Shown here piece after piece: positions 1-11,978 of a stretch of 64,000 bases of DNA; within the stretch, counting starts at the first letter, position 1, and every line of letters starts with the position of its first letter. The stretch is from positions 22,152,272 through 22,216,271 of the forward strand of contig NC_026659.2 of NCBI RefSeq assembly GCF_000004075.3. The letters run 5' to 3'. A model generated the notes under the pieces. That model saw only the letters and a list, made by a program, of their open reading frames with translations, did no database searches and had not been told where the DNA came from. Position numbers and translations under genes: made by a program. The DNA comes from Cucumis sativus (taxonomy: Eukaryota > Streptophyta > Magnoliopsida > Cucurbitales > Cucurbitaceae).

Positions 1-483
1 CGAAGAGAGGTTTTTATTCCAGAAAACTAAAGTAAATAACAAAATTATTGAAAATATTTTTAAAATATATCAAAATTTTAGATTCTATCGATGATAATAA
101 CTAATTATTTAATGTTGATAGACACAAATTTTACCATATTTTATAAATATTTTAATTTGCGTTTCAAAATAACTCCATCCAAATAATTCTTAAACTCCTG
201 ATTTCATTGTTTTTGTTAGAAGTAATTATATAAACTTAAAATACTTAGTTGAATTTTAAAAAGAATATTAAAACAAGTTTTTGAAAATTAAACTACTTTT
301 TGTAGTAGTTCAAACTAATTTAAATTTAAATTTGAGAACATTAGCAAAAAAAAAGAAAAGGTCAAAATCTAAAAACTATCAAGTACGAGGGTTAAGATTT
401 ATAACTTAGGTTTCAATTTTCCAAAGTCAAGCCCATAAACAAAATATAGTTTCGTGGTTTTTACGTATTTTTAGGGTAACGGT

Positions 484-752
484 AATGAATGGCCATTTGA
501 GTAATAATAATTAAGGATATAACATTTTTAAAAAATTGCGAATATAGCAAAACTATCACTGATAGACTTGTATCACTGATAGACTCGTATGATCTATCAG
601 TGATAGACCAATTTTTACAACATAGTCTATCGATGATAGACTCTATCATTGATAGAATTTGACAAATTTTGCTATATTTGTAATTTTTTTAAAATGTTGC
701 TATATACTTAATTATTTTGAATTTAATTGCTAAATTTGCAACTATTCCTATT
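484..752 (+). repeat. CTATCA/TGATAG repeat family, copy A (MITE-like)
   Basis: This block of about 270 bp has a core with several near-palindromes of the form CTATCAGTGATAGA. The core is flanked by 'aaggatata' with 'atatagcaaaac' on the left and 'gctatatttgtaa' with 'tttgcaacta' on the right. The same order of motifs recurs near 20.44-20.70 kb in the same orientation and near 52.43-52.68 kb inverted. It is non-coding. The inverted arrangement of 'atatagcaaaa' and 'ttttgctatat' suggests a MITE-like element, but I could not fix target-site duplications. Confidence 0.6.
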
Positions 753-2574
753 TTTTAGGAGTGTTTTGAAAAACCAAATCCATTTTTAAAAACATACAAA
801 ATGGTTTTGAAAAAGTATTATTGTTTCTTAATAATTTTGGATAAGTGTTAAAATATTTAAAAACAAAAATCAAATAGTTATCGAACTAAGATTGTATTAC
901 TTAGAAAATTAGGGTTTTCCTAGGACGAAAGGGTAGAGTAATATTTAAAATTCACGTGTACTTTGTTTAATTTCATACTTCATCGGTAGTTTTGTCATTT
1001 TTATGTGATTTTTTGTTTGTGTGACTTGACCTTAAACGGTAAAATCTTGTTCTCTTTTTCAATAATGTTCAATACTTTTGTTAAAAAAAAAAAAAAACTC
1101 AATACATGTGCGTTGAATAATCTAAGGAAAAGCAATTAAATATGATCATATATAATATCCATATAGATGAGTTACTTGTTTCTTTTCTAATTGTTATATA
1201 TCTTTCAAAGAGCATGTCTAATTTTACAAAATTTGTGCTCACCTACAAAAAATCTTCGAGGAATGGTTGTTGAACAAGAACCACACAAGAAAAGTAAATA
1301 CTAGTGTGAAACTATAAACCCTAACACCAATGTTTGGAGATGGAGATGGATGATAATAAAGAAGAGAAAATTTTAGGAGGAAGAAACAAGAAAGAAAAAC
1401 GTATCACGTTAGCTTTCGTGAAGAAATAGATGACAAATGAGAAAAAAGTGGTGGATGATAAAGGTGAGTCTTGAATATGTGACAAATCTACTTTGTCGAT
1501 AAGAATCGAATAAAAATATTCCTAAGGTTAAATATTTATACTTTGGATTCGCTTTCGTTCTACTATATAACAATAAATCTTAAATTTAATCTTCATCCTT
1601 TCAATAAAATCTTAATCCCTCAAATATAAATTTCATCAAATTTGATTAAATAAAATACGTGGATATAGTTTATAAATTAGGTATTGCTAATAGAGACTAA
1701 ATATTTGAAAATCATAAGTAAAACACTCCGTATGTTTATTCTCTATAACAAAAATTCATGAACTAAAATTAAAAAGATTAAAATTGACAAATTTTAAAAT
1801 ATTACTCGATTTTCAATTTATCATCTTTCAACATTATTATTATTTTCTAGCATATAGCTCTACCGGGTAGCTATAGGCCTAAAAAGTAGGGTACTCATAT
1901 TTTTATCTCTACCACAAAACACTCATCACTATCAACCTATGTGCAAAAGAAGATTCAAACAGTTTGATATTAACTTAAGCATCGTAATGTATTTGAATTC
2001 ACGTATTGGTATTTAATTTTGTGTTTTGTAATGTTTATTGACCAAATAATTGAAGAACATACCGAGTCAGAAAAGGCAAAAACATCATAATAATATTTAC
2101 TCATAAACTCTTTTATTTTATGTGTTTTGTATAAGATTTATATATGAGTCTTCTTCTTCCATGGAAGTTTGGAAAATAATAATGGTGTGTACTATTTGAA
2201 TTATAAATGACCCTTTGTTCCATAACGATTTTCTTTTAAAATTTATCTTAGTTTAGTTTTTGAAAGCCAAATTAATCATACAATGAATAGGGTAAGATAG
2301 AATTTTAGGAATTCAAACTAATGAATTATTAATTATAAGTTTCATTATTATTTTTTAAAAATGAAAGTGTTATAGAATGATTTTCCACTTTAATTCTTAT
2401 CCAAATTTAAAGAACAAAAATAACATTTTAAAGTTACTTTTTCTAGTTTTCAAAATTTGGTTTGGTTTTCCAAACCATTTAAAGAATGTAAATAACAAAC
2501 GAAGAAAGTTGAGGTGAGAGTATGTAAGATTTTAATTATTGTATATCCACACTAATATTTTATCGAACAATTGT

Positions 2575-2750
2575 TTTTAATAACAAAATTGCTAAAATTA
2601 TTTAGCAATATAGAAAAAAGATTTGGTGTCACAATGAAAGATAACACCAATCTATTAATATCTATCTTTATCTATCACTAACAAATAATAACATTTTGTC
2701 ATATTTGTAAATATTTTGATTTATTTTTTCTATATTTGAAAACAACTCAT
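2575..2750. repeat. degenerate relative of the CTATCA repeat family
   Basis: The stretch contains 'aaaattgctaaaatt', 'tatctatcac' and 'catatttgtaaatattttgat' in the order expected for the CTATCA/TGATAG family. It is diverged, and its boundaries are approximate. Confidence 0.35.
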
Positions 2751-4999
2751 TGATACTTTTTACCCACGTTAAATAATGGCTTATATAGAGTTTATAACTA
2801 TATAGGCCAATACGATATCATGTTAATATATTGATGTAATATACTATTTTAAACAATATAATGAAAATGACATCGATGATGTCTCATGAAGCGTTGCATC
2901 AGTAAACCTTTAACTATAATTTAAGTAAATGTGATTTATATCATACTGTATCACTCTATATATACATACATATATACTATATTTACATTTTAAAAAATTT
3001 ATAAACCTAAAATGAAACAAATATGAGCTTTAAAACAGTAAACATATTTTGTTGAGGATTTTTTGTGCTACATATTGAAAAATAGTAATTTAAAATATGA
3101 TTTTTTTAAAAAAAATTCCTTTGATCATATTACCTTAACATTTATTTCTCCTCCCAAAAAAGAAAAGAAAAGACAACTTTACAAGAAGAAAAAAATGCAT
3201 CACATGTCATAGTTGAGATCATGGCACTATTATACTACAACATCATATTATTGTTTGTTTGTAAAAGTTATTTAACAAATTGGGTAAAGGATTTTATTTT
3301 CTTATATCTTTAGACTTAGTTCTTAATTTTATACAGTGACTTAGTGGCTCCATAACTATTGCTGAGCTTAGATAAAGTAGGGGTTTGAAAAATATAAATC
3401 CCATTGAAAATAGAGTAATTTGGATGTTATCTTTGGTGTGTTTCCTACTAGGAAACACATACAAATTTCAAAATAAGAATACAATATATATTCTATATTC
3501 TATATTCTATATATATATAAATAAAATAATAATGATAATAATGAAGTTGATGTTTCTGAGCCAAAGGGAATCAAAGCCACACTCATCACAGTGAATAACT
3601 GATGCTTATCCAATCCCTCCAAACTTCAAAGCTTATCATACCACTTTCTGACATTTTCTTTTACTTCCAAAACACCATTTTTCTCTATTTCAAGTTTTAA
3701 TCTCATTTTCATTCATTTCAAATCAAATCATTTAAATACTAAAAATAAATCTTCTCTACCCATATAAAATTTAGATGCATTTCCTTTAATTTTTCGTTTA
3801 ATATTGATAAAGTGTTTAAATAATCCTACATTTAAGTTTTGTTTTGTAATTATCTTACAAAAACACTTTTTTACCCCTACCCTTGTCCTTATCGACTACT
3901 TTCTTTAATTTTACCTAAGTCAAAGTAAATAGTTGTTATTTTTATAAAATTTAACTAAAAATTCAACTCTTTTTTATTAGAAAATATGAAAAACATTTTG
4001 ATTTGTGTCTCAATTTTATGTACAATAGTTTTTTAAGAATAAAAAGGTTCAACAACTTTACAAGGTTGAAATTTCCAAAAAATGAATAAATATATTAGAT
4101 ATAAAATTAAAATTTATTAGTCATCATAACTTTAATTTATCCCTTCTCAAGTTATGAACCATATATAAGAAACAAAATTAGTAGATAATTGTTGTTGAGA
4201 GATGAGGATGATAAAACACTCATAAGAACCTTATCCAACTAGACCATATATGAATTGGGCAAAAGAATCCAAACAAATTTTGTCTCAATTATTTTTTCAA
4301 AATCCAATCAAAGTTGGTCTTTGGTCAAGTAATTTGAACAAAACCCACAATTTTTTTTTTTTATTTCATATTTTAAAATTTAAATAAATTTGAAGTCCAC
4401 CAAACAATCCCTCCAACCCCACATTGGATTCCAATTTATTTCACCCAATATGCTTCTCTCTTTTTATTTTAATCAAAAAGCTACAAACCATAGGCCTCCA
4501 AATGAAGTGGGTCAGACCAAACCCCTTAACCAAAAAAAAAAAAAAAAAAAAAAAGCCCTTTTCTTTTCTTTTCTTTTTTTAATTTTTTTTTGTCACTATC
4601 AATCATTTTCCCATCCATGCACATTCATTCATTATTCCCTCAAAAAATTTCTCCACTTTTCAAAATTTGAGATTCACTAGTGAAAAATTTTCCCATCTGG
4701 GTCTGTTTGTTTCATGAGAAAATTCCAAGAGAATTGCCAAAAATTTAAACAAAGCTAAACTATAATAATAATAATAATGATAATAATACTCATTTAGATA
4801 ACAAATATGAAATCCTTTATACATCATAATCACCTTACTCCTAATAACTAACCAAGTACATAAAAAAATAATAATATTAAAGAAAACCCCCCCCAAAAAA
4901 GAAAAATTAAACAAACACCCCAAAAAGAAAAAGAAAAAAAGAAGGAAAAAAACAGAGAAACCCCTAAATTCTCAACTATTACAAACCAAATTGGGCCTT

Positions 5000-5302
5000 C
5001 TAAACTCTTAGCTTGAACACAGATTCTAAATCAGGAGGATTAAAGAACTCCCTCATATGATTCTGATTAGAGCTTGATTTTAGAGATCTACGCTTTCTCG
5101 GCGCCGGCGGGCAACCCAATTTCTCCGGTATTCTAGCTTCTTTCCCCGTCGGTGTCTTGTCTCCGTCGTCTTCTCCCTCTTTCGTCTTTGATTTCGTGTT
5201 AATCGGCTTCAACGATGACCTTGCCGACAACCCGGCGATTACCCATTTTTTTGGTTCGGGTTCAAATCCGGTGTCGATTTGAGATTTTTTGGAGAATCCC
5301 AT
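5000..5302 (-). CDS. SMR6: SIAMESE-RELATED cyclin-dependent kinase inhibitor (SMR6-like)
   Basis: This intronless frame encodes 100 residues, a normal size for the SIM/SMR family of plant-specific CDK inhibitors. These proteins bind CDK-cyclin complexes in the nucleus, restrain mitosis and promote endoreduplication. The N-terminus MGFSKKSQ followed by KKWVIAG (residues 18-24) resembles SMR6-type members. The basic block CPPAPRKRR lies at residues 64-72, and the signature C-terminal motif [11 protein letters not shown] at residues 86-96. The ATG at 5302 is the first in frame, and the protein ends with the expected motif just before the stop. The nearest upstream DNA (toward 5.6 kb) carries E2F-type sites. 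SMR7 is a possible alternative assignment; the family call itself is secure. Confidence 0.88.
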   Translation of the reverse strand: MGFSKKSQIDTGFEPEPKKWVIAGLSARSSLKPINTKSKTKEGEDDGDKTPTGKEARIPEKLGCPPAPRKRRSLKSSSNQNHMREFFNPPDLESVFKLRV

Positions 5303-5589
5303 TTAAAAGAAGAGAGAAAGGATGAAAAAAGAGAGGAGGTGAAAATTGAAAAAAGAGAGGAAAGGAAATTTAGGAGGGAAATGAGGGGGGAAAATGAAGG
5401 AGTGAAAAGAAACTTTGAAATAAAAATGGGGGAGAAAAGAAGATTTAGTGGAAAAATAAATAAGAAAGGGAAGGACAAAGAGGGGAATTTTATTATTTGT
5501 TTTTCTTTTAATATATTTTTTTGGGGATAGCGGTCTAAGAAACAGAGATTTTCTCCAAAGGAGGCTGCCCGTCTTTCTCACGGGCAGCG

Positions 5590-5603
5590 TTTTCGCGCCA
5601 AAA
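5590..5603. promoter_or_regulatory. E2F-type site upstream of SMR6-like gene
   Basis: TTTTCGCGCCAAAA matches the palindromic plant E2F/DP consensus (TTTSSCGC in both orientations). It lies 288 bp upstream of the SMR ATG. The match is seen directly; binding is inferred. Confidence 0.6.
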
Positions 5604-5619
5604 TTTGGGACTTTTCGTG

Positions 5620-5641
5620 ACCAACGGCTCTTTTTCCCGCC
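5620..5641. promoter_or_regulatory. second E2F-type site next to an AACGG (MSA-like) core
   Basis: TTTTTCCCGCC at 5631-5641 fits the E2F consensus TTTCCCGC. The immediately preceding ACCAACGGCTC contains the AACGG core of M-phase-specific activator elements bound by three-repeat MYBs, though the outer bases do not match perfectly. Together with the 5590 site this makes a compact cell-cycle promoter of about 50 bp. The target is inferred to be the SMR gene on the minus strand. Confidence 0.5.
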
Positions 5642-8430
5642 TAACTTTCTTTTCTTTTCTTTTTTGTCGTTTTCTAGTCAGGGCTTTTTACCACTGGTTA
5701 ACAGCCCGATATAACTATGGGCCTCAGCCCACTTTGTTTCATATGGCCTTTTATTTTGTCAGGCCCATCATTCCTCATTCCTTTTTTTTAAAAAATGCAA
5801 AATCCTTTCTCTCACTATTTTCCATATTTACAATTTTAGTACTCCTAAAAGCACTTTATAATTTCTCTTTAAAAAATATTAGGTTTTCTTGCAAAAACAT
5901 TAGTGTTATTATTCAATTATTTCCAAATCATATTTTTTTATGAGTGTAAGCAATACACAAGAGTAGTAGTAATATATAAGAAAGAAGTTAAAATTTTGGT
6001 GAGTAAAATAACATGAAAAAGGAAAAAGAAGTGGGGGTCCAGAGTAGGGTTTGAGGGTAGGAGAGAAGAGAAGGCATGTGAAAGCCGCCCCCTCTAAATA
6101 TGACGTTATATGATATCATCACTGACAACATCCCACGTGGACATTTTCCTAATTTTCCACCTCATCCCCATTTAATTCTAAATTCAATTCCTTTTACTAT
6201 TACAGAGTAGGGGCCTACTTCTGCAAATTGAACAATAGAGGAGGACCTCACCACAAAATTTTGGTATTTCCATCAACTTCTCCCCTTACGTTTACCCACA
6301 TCTCCTAACCACGTGATTTGTTTTTTTCTTTTTCTTTTTTTGGTTTAGGGTTTTTGAAAATCAATTCATGTTTTGAAAGCTAAGAGAATTGGTTTTTGGA
6401 ATTTAGAATTAGGCTAAATTCTGAACTTTCTTACTTAGGATGATATAAAGCATAATAAGAAAATATAAGAGAGCATGTGATTAAATTTTTAAAACAAAAA
6501 ACGGAAGGAGGGTTTAAATAGTTTTTTTTTTTTATATACCATTAAATAGTGAAAAATAAAATACTAAAATTATAGTTTTATTCTTCTATAGCATTCAAAA
6601 TTAATTTGTGAAAAAAATTCTTAATAAATTATGGAACTCAAAGATAAGGAAAACTAAAAAAATAAATATTGGACTATAATGAAAAGTCTTTTTCCATATG
6701 ATGGGAATCCCAAATTATTGCTTCAGTTAGAATTAGGTATGTTATCAATTTTGAGCAGTTGCATATCAAATCATGCATTAACTTTACTCAATAACAATTA
6801 ACTATTAGGGGAGTTTGACGTACCAGCATAACATTGGATAGTTGATATTTTTGTTTCAACACTCGTTAATTTTTTATTGATATATATTTATTGATTCACA
6901 TTGATCCACTCAAATCCAAAACTACAAGAAAATAATGAGGATTTTTCGACGCACAAAAGTGTTGGAAAATATATGAAAATTCCATATGGAAAGGATTTCA
7001 CAACGCGTAAATTTGCGTTAGGATTGAAGTCGGAAAAATAAGTTGGGAGATTCTATAGTTTTTTATAAAAAATACTACAACCTAGAAGAAACACATAATG
7101 AAAATTTGGAAGAAAATTAATGAAAAAATAGTAAAGTTAGAAGAAACCTAGAAGATATCTAATTGGATCTTAACATAAGATAGAAGGAATAAATAGGTTA
7201 ACAACAATAACAATAAAATCAACAACAATAAGAAAAACTAACACACATATTTAATATTTTTTCTCAACCTCAAACAAAAATAAAAGTAAAATTAAAAACA
7301 AAGACTTACTGACGAGGAGTGATGGTGAAGGGTAGCGGTAGACGAGGATGACAATGAAAAACACACAGGAGAGAAGTCCTCACAATCACAAAAACATATC
7401 TATTTAATATTTTTTTCTAAAACTCCAACCAAAACAAATAAATAAAACAAACCTTACCTATTTGTTAACTTTTTTAGATTAATAAAATCATGTTTTAATT
7501 TCTTTTTTTACTTAAACATATTTTTTAAACAAAACTTAACAGTTTCAATTCAAAATTAACATAAATTTTACAAAGGCTGTGGATCCCCAAAATTTAATTA
7601 AGAACATTATTTACGTATTTGTTATTGAATGTTTTATTTCTATTATGTAATTATTCAATGAGCCTCTTAGATTTAAACTTTGCAGTATTTAATGTTCCTT
7701 TTGTCATTATCGTAAAGTGAGACAAAACCCTAATCAATAATGAGCTTTTACTTCTCTCTGTTTTATCTTATTTTCTCCCTAAAACTTATAATTAAATCTC
7801 CAAACAACAATCAACCGAAGGTTATGATCTATAATTTAATCACTAAACTATTACTTCCATGTTGACATTCAAATTTTAATGGGATCTAATTTGAATTCAA
7901 AAAGAGATTCATCAAATGAAAAAAACTTAAGGAATGTCTTAGTATTTATGATAGATAGGATTGAAAATATCTGAACAAATATTTATTTAAATAATTAAAT
8001 ATATACTTTTTACACTACACTATTTAAGAAAAAAATAAATAAACTGCATGGTGCAATTGTTTGAGTTTTTTTTTCTAAATTTAATAACAATAATTGAACA
8101 AAAGTTGGTATTTGTTTTGAAGGACTTTAACTAACATAACCTAAAATGGTATATCATATTGTAAAATTGACTTAAATTTTTAAAAAATGTCCTAAATTGA
8201 CTAATATTTTACACAAATATAGAATTCAAATGACCAATTTATCTATCTTTATTATTATTAATAGATTAAAAAAATAGAAAAAGGAAAAAGGAAAGTATAC
8301 CATGATTAAGATTTGCATTTATTAGATATCATATGTAAATATGATAAATGATTAATTGTATTATGGTAATATTATAATAAAAATTGTCCTTTAATTATTT
8401 TTCTTTTCGTGATTTTATTAAAAAAAACTC
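5642..8430. other. intergenic region with G-box motifs
   Basis: I find no supported gene here. CACGTG G-boxes occur near 6133-6140 (CCCACGTGGAC) and 6311-6317 (CCACGTGAT), roughly 0.8 and 1.0 kb upstream of the SMR ATG. A decayed CACTA-like stretch lies at about 6.92-7.47 kb. The rest is AT-rich with short closed frames. Confidence 0.5.
6920..7470. mobile_element. possible CACTA-like remnant
   Basis: AACTACAAGAAAATA at 6920 is one base from the conserved CACTACAAGAAAA terminus of plant CACTA elements. It is followed by GACGCACAAAAGTGTTGG, comparable to the subterminal region of the CACTA end at 27009. Within the stretch, two imperfect direct copies of a 'tatttaatattttttct...aaaactaa' type segment occur near 7240 and 7400. 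No opposite terminus or coding sequence is recognised, so the call is weak. Confidence 0.3.
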
Positions 8431-8497
8431 TTTCAATTTTAACAATTTCTTTTGAGCGTATGTCATGTAGTTTTTTTATATAAATTGAAGATCTTTT

Positions 8498-8540
8498 GTC
8501 CCACATCGACTAAGTTGACAACTATGACTTCCTTTATAAA
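8498..8540 (+). promoter_or_regulatory. plant Pol III snRNA-type promoter (USE + TATA) of 7SL copy 1
   Basis: GTCCCACATCG at 8498-8508 is an exact match to the plant upstream sequence element RTCCCACATCG. A TATA box (TTTATAAA) at 8533-8540 follows after 24 bp, and the RNA start lies 30 bp further on. This short USE-TATA spacing is typical of plant Pol III snRNA and 7SL promoters; Pol II snRNA genes have about ten more base pairs. Confidence 0.88.
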
Positions 8541-8563
8541 GGGCATGTGGTAAGCTTGCTATC

Positions 8564-8868
8564 GCCGAGCTCGGTAGTGTGAGCTTGTAACTCGAACGGG
8601 GGCATTAAGGTGGCTGGAGGCTGGTCCAGCTCACGGAGTAGGGTATTTGCGAGATATATTATGGCCTGCCCATTCCAAGTAGAGAGTTGGGCCTTGGGCT
8701 TCGAGCGAAGGCTTGGAGTTCATTGCCACTAGAGACGGAGGAAACCGCGTGAGGCTGGTTTCACAGAGCAGCGTAACCTCCCACTCTTGTCGGTGGAAGG
8801 ATTACAGGCTATTTCTCGGTGACCCATCAAATACTATGTGGGTTGTTCTCAACCCAACATCCACTTTT
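8564..8868 (+). ncRNA. 7SL: 7SL (signal recognition particle) RNA gene, copy 1
   Basis: This gene encodes the roughly 300-nt RNA scaffold of the signal recognition particle, which targets nascent secretory and membrane proteins to the ER. The 5' end GCCGAGCTCGGTAG, the TGTAAC loop near 8586 followed by CGAACGGGGGC (Alu domain, SRP9/14 side), the S-domain helix pair GGAAACC/GGTTTC near 8739-8762 and ACAGAGCAGCG at 8763-8773 match plant 7SL RNA. The 3' end reads CAACCCAACATCCAC and then a T5 Pol III terminator at 8865-8869. This copy keeps 'ATTAAGGTGG' and 'GGTGACCCATCAA' and looks the least diverged of the three. Its USE and TATA are intact, so it is probably expressed. Confidence 0.9.
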
Positions 8869-8869
8869 T
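8865..8869 (+). terminator. Pol III T-run terminator of 7SL copy 1
   Basis: TTTTT directly follows the conserved 7SL 3' end ATCCAC. Confidence 0.8.
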
Positions 8870-11439
8870 AAAAATTGTATTAATAAATACAAATATATAT
8901 AAATTAATAATTAAAGAAGTTACCAGCGATAATAAATTTTGTTCTTGACGAATTCCTACTAAAAGATAATAATTGAAAATTTAAGATGTTTGTGAAATAC
9001 ATTTCTCTTCATAGATGGGCCGGGTCAACTAAAGATTTGGGCCTACAATCTAATCTCAAATGATTGCATTGGATAATCGGACGAAACGGCTTAGAAAACA
9101 ACCAACCGGCTTTTGGTTTTGAATGAACGAACAACTGGCGGTTGAACCAAACCAATGAATCAATTCAATTTCTCACATTAGATTGTTTGATTAACTTTTA
9201 CCAATAAATAATAATACGGGAAATGTTATAGATACCAAAAGTTTGAAACTATTTATGAGATATAGAAAATAATAATAATAATAATGTTAGGAAGAGTTTG
9301 ATGAGTTTTGTTGTATTATGAAAATAATTTCATTATTTTGCTATTCGTGAAAATGTCCTTAAACAATAATAACATATTCAAAAATAATATATTTATCTAA
9401 AATAATTAGTCAGGGAAGTTCACTTATTTTAGGTTTGAGTTATCCGTTTAAACACAAATAGCAATAACCAGTAGTAAAAAATATCTTTCAAATATAGTAT
9501 TAAGAAAGTTTGGATATCACCATGATTATGTATTTTACTAAATTATTATTTTACATAACTTATCATGCAGTAAAATTTGATTTTTCCTTTCTTTCTTATA
9601 ATATTTTAATATGGTTTATGTGGCTGAAGATAAAAAAATAAGTGATGCTTGAGATGCCAAAATATTGTTCTAATATTAATATACCACTAAGGAGATGCAC
9701 TACTTCTTTCTTAGGAAAAAAAAGGTACAAATAAAGATGAAAAGTTGAACTAAAAACACTTCTATTCATTTGAAAAGTTTTAATAACAGTTTTGGTTTAA
9801 ATACATTTTCACTTTTATTCTAAGTCTAAGTTTCTATTTCTAGGTATGTGATTTCCAATTCAATCAAATACCTTTTTATTCTGATTATTTTTACCATAAA
9901 GTACTTTTTAATTATGCTTTGACTAGTTGAATTAAATATTCTAAACATATTTAGGTAGTGTAAAAGACTTTTTTTTTTCTAAATAACAAAACGATCATGT
10001 AACAAAATAGCAACGTATCACTAGTAGGCTGCAATATACTTCTATTTGGATCTATTGCAATCTACCGTCGATTGAAAAAAAAATAGAATTTTGTTATATT
10101 TGTAAGCATTTTGATTCATTTTGCTATACTTGAAAATAACCGAAATAAATACGTATTCAATATTTGAAATGTTGATGTTGTCGAAAATATCGAGTGATTA
10201 ATTTTATAAAATATGTTGAGAAAAATATCAATAAATTAAAATATTTATGTATTTTGATAATTTTAGAAAAATTATAAAAACCAAAAATTCAAAAATAAAT
10301 TGAAAAAAATGTAAATAAACACCTTGTGACTTATAAACATTTATCTTATACAATTATATTAATATTAGTGACATTTCAATTAATTTATCTCTCATATTGA
10401 TATTGGATCTTAAAATTTTTAAAATATCAATAAAAATATGAAAACTACCTAAGGAAATTTAATAAGATAAAATGTATATAACATGCAAGAAATTAAAGAG
10501 TACTTTCTGCACTATATATCTATATGATGGTATATTCAATAATGGACCAAAAACACTTGGATCTTTCTAAGTTTTGTGTTCTTCTCACTCAATAGCTCAA
10601 TTATTTACTTTATACTATCATTAACTTTTTGTGCTATCCTTTTAAGGGGAAAATGAGATTCACTTGGTTATTAATTTTACCCTTAAAAGATAAGTTTTCT
10701 CACAAAAAAGACTTTCTAAAAGGGGTGGAAATTTGGAACTTTAACCCTAAAATAAATTAAACCAAGTGTGTCATTAGACTCTATCTAAAATAAGATTAAA
10801 AATAAAGTATAGGTGAAAGGAGTATATATGTATATTGTAGAAAAAATTGTTTTAAATGAGGAAATGTTAAAATTCAAATATTTGAGTACTTTCTAATTTA
10901 AATTATTTTTAAATTTATAAAGTAGAAAATATTTAAGTCTGTAGAGAATTTGAAGAATAATAAATGTAAGAAAATTATTGACATGTGAAATAATATAGAA
11001 AAAACAAACACATTTAATTTAAATAGAGTTGGGTAGCATATATATATACACACATATAGATATACATACACATTCATTTATTTGAGGTTGATGGTTCAAA
11101 AATATCATCATACTCATATTTATTGTACTTAAAAAGAAGAAGATAACAAAAGGAGGGAGTGAAGAGCTTAGGTAGATACCCACTACATTCTTGTGGTGGG
11201 ATGTGAAATTTTGATCTACAAAAAGCTAGCACACTTTTATTGGTAAATTTGTAATTTAGAAAAGAAAAAATCTAAAGAAAAAAGAAGACGAAACTATGAT
11301 TTCTAAGTATGAGAATTATATAATATAGAGAGAAGAGGTTAGAAGACTAAGTTTTAGTTCTTGTCTCTTCAATTAAGATACTCTATTGTGGAGTTTAAAA
11401 TAATAATGTATCTACGAAGAGAATGAGCCGAGCTGTACA
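8870..11439. other. intergenic region, no gene recognised
   Basis: This is AT-rich DNA without a supported coding region. A degenerate CTATCA-family relative lies near 9985-10140, recognisable by 'aacaaaatagcaac', 'tgttatatttgtaag' and 'ttgctatacttgaaaataac'. Nothing else is recognised. Confidence 0.5.
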
Positions 11440-11790
11440 CTAGGGGTGAAATCAGTCAGCCCATATTTTCGGGTTATTTGGGTTGACAATTGGAATAACT
11501 TAAATTTAGTTTCTAACCCAACCCAAGTAGTAAAATATAGGTTGGGTTGGGTTGTATAGTTTTTTTATTTTCTTTTTGTTTCTAGTTTCTAATAGTTACA
11601 AAAATTCAAAATTGTTACATTTAAATTTCAAACATACATAATTCAAAATTTCATACAATAAATTCAAAGTTTATATACCTAATTTTTTCTTTCGGATTGG
11701 GTTGAGTTGAACTGAATTTTTCAACCCACCAACCCGAGACCCAACCCAACCCATATTATGGGTTGGGTAGTCCGGATTATCTCATCCTTG
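11440..11790. mobile_element. hAT-like MITE rich in GGGTTGGGTT
   Basis: This non-coding element of about 350 bp starts with CTAGGGGTGAAATC and ends with GGATTATCTCATCCTTG. The reverse complement of the right end (CAAGGATGAGAT) resembles the left end, as in the short TIRs of hAT elements. The interior carries repeats of GGGTTGGGTTGGG near 11541 and the complementary ACCCAACCCAACCC near 11740, so single strands could fold into a long hairpin. I could not confirm an 8-bp target duplication. Confidence 0.5.
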
Positions 11791-11978
11791 TGATCTTTCG
11801 TAATCATAATTTATAATAAGATCTTATCTTACCTTTGTCTTTCTTGATTTTCTACCTATTTCATCAAGTCCATGTTAACTCACAACATATACATATATAC
11901 TTTCGACTAAATATGTTAATTGTACATGCATCTCAATATTAATTGGCTATTCAAGAATAACAATTCATGTATTATAAC

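Larger units (their letters stand above)
1..4999. other. gene-poor AT-rich intergenic region
   Basis: No convincing gene is visible in these 5 kb. Open frames here are short, of low complexity and without a recognisable domain. The stretch contains homopolymer runs (for example A-runs near 1085 and 4530), a TATTC-type short tandem near 3485-3515, and one full plus one degenerate copy of the CTATCA/TGATAG repeat family (listed separately). The 1300-1450 area is purine-rich with scattered ATG codons, but its frames close quickly. Confidence 0.6.

Noticed and set aside
540..620. CTATCAGTGATAGA resembles the bacterial tet operator palindrome.
   Set aside because: It belongs to a dispersed plant repeat with several diverged copies in the window. 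The flanking operator bases do not match, and there is no repressor or vector sequence nearby.
5239..5943. Several overlapping 80-110-codon frames on both strands next to the SMR gene.
   Set aside because: They are low-complexity F/S/K/E-rich shadows of the purine/pyrimidine tract in the SMR leader and promoter, and have no domain.
8461..8870. Initially considered a U-snRNA, RNase MRP or U3 snoRNA gene because of the USE and TATA.
   Set aside because: The transcript body matches 7SL (GCCGAGCTCGGTAG start, TGTAAC, ACAGAGCAGCG, CAACCCAACATC end) and not the conserved boxes of those RNAs.
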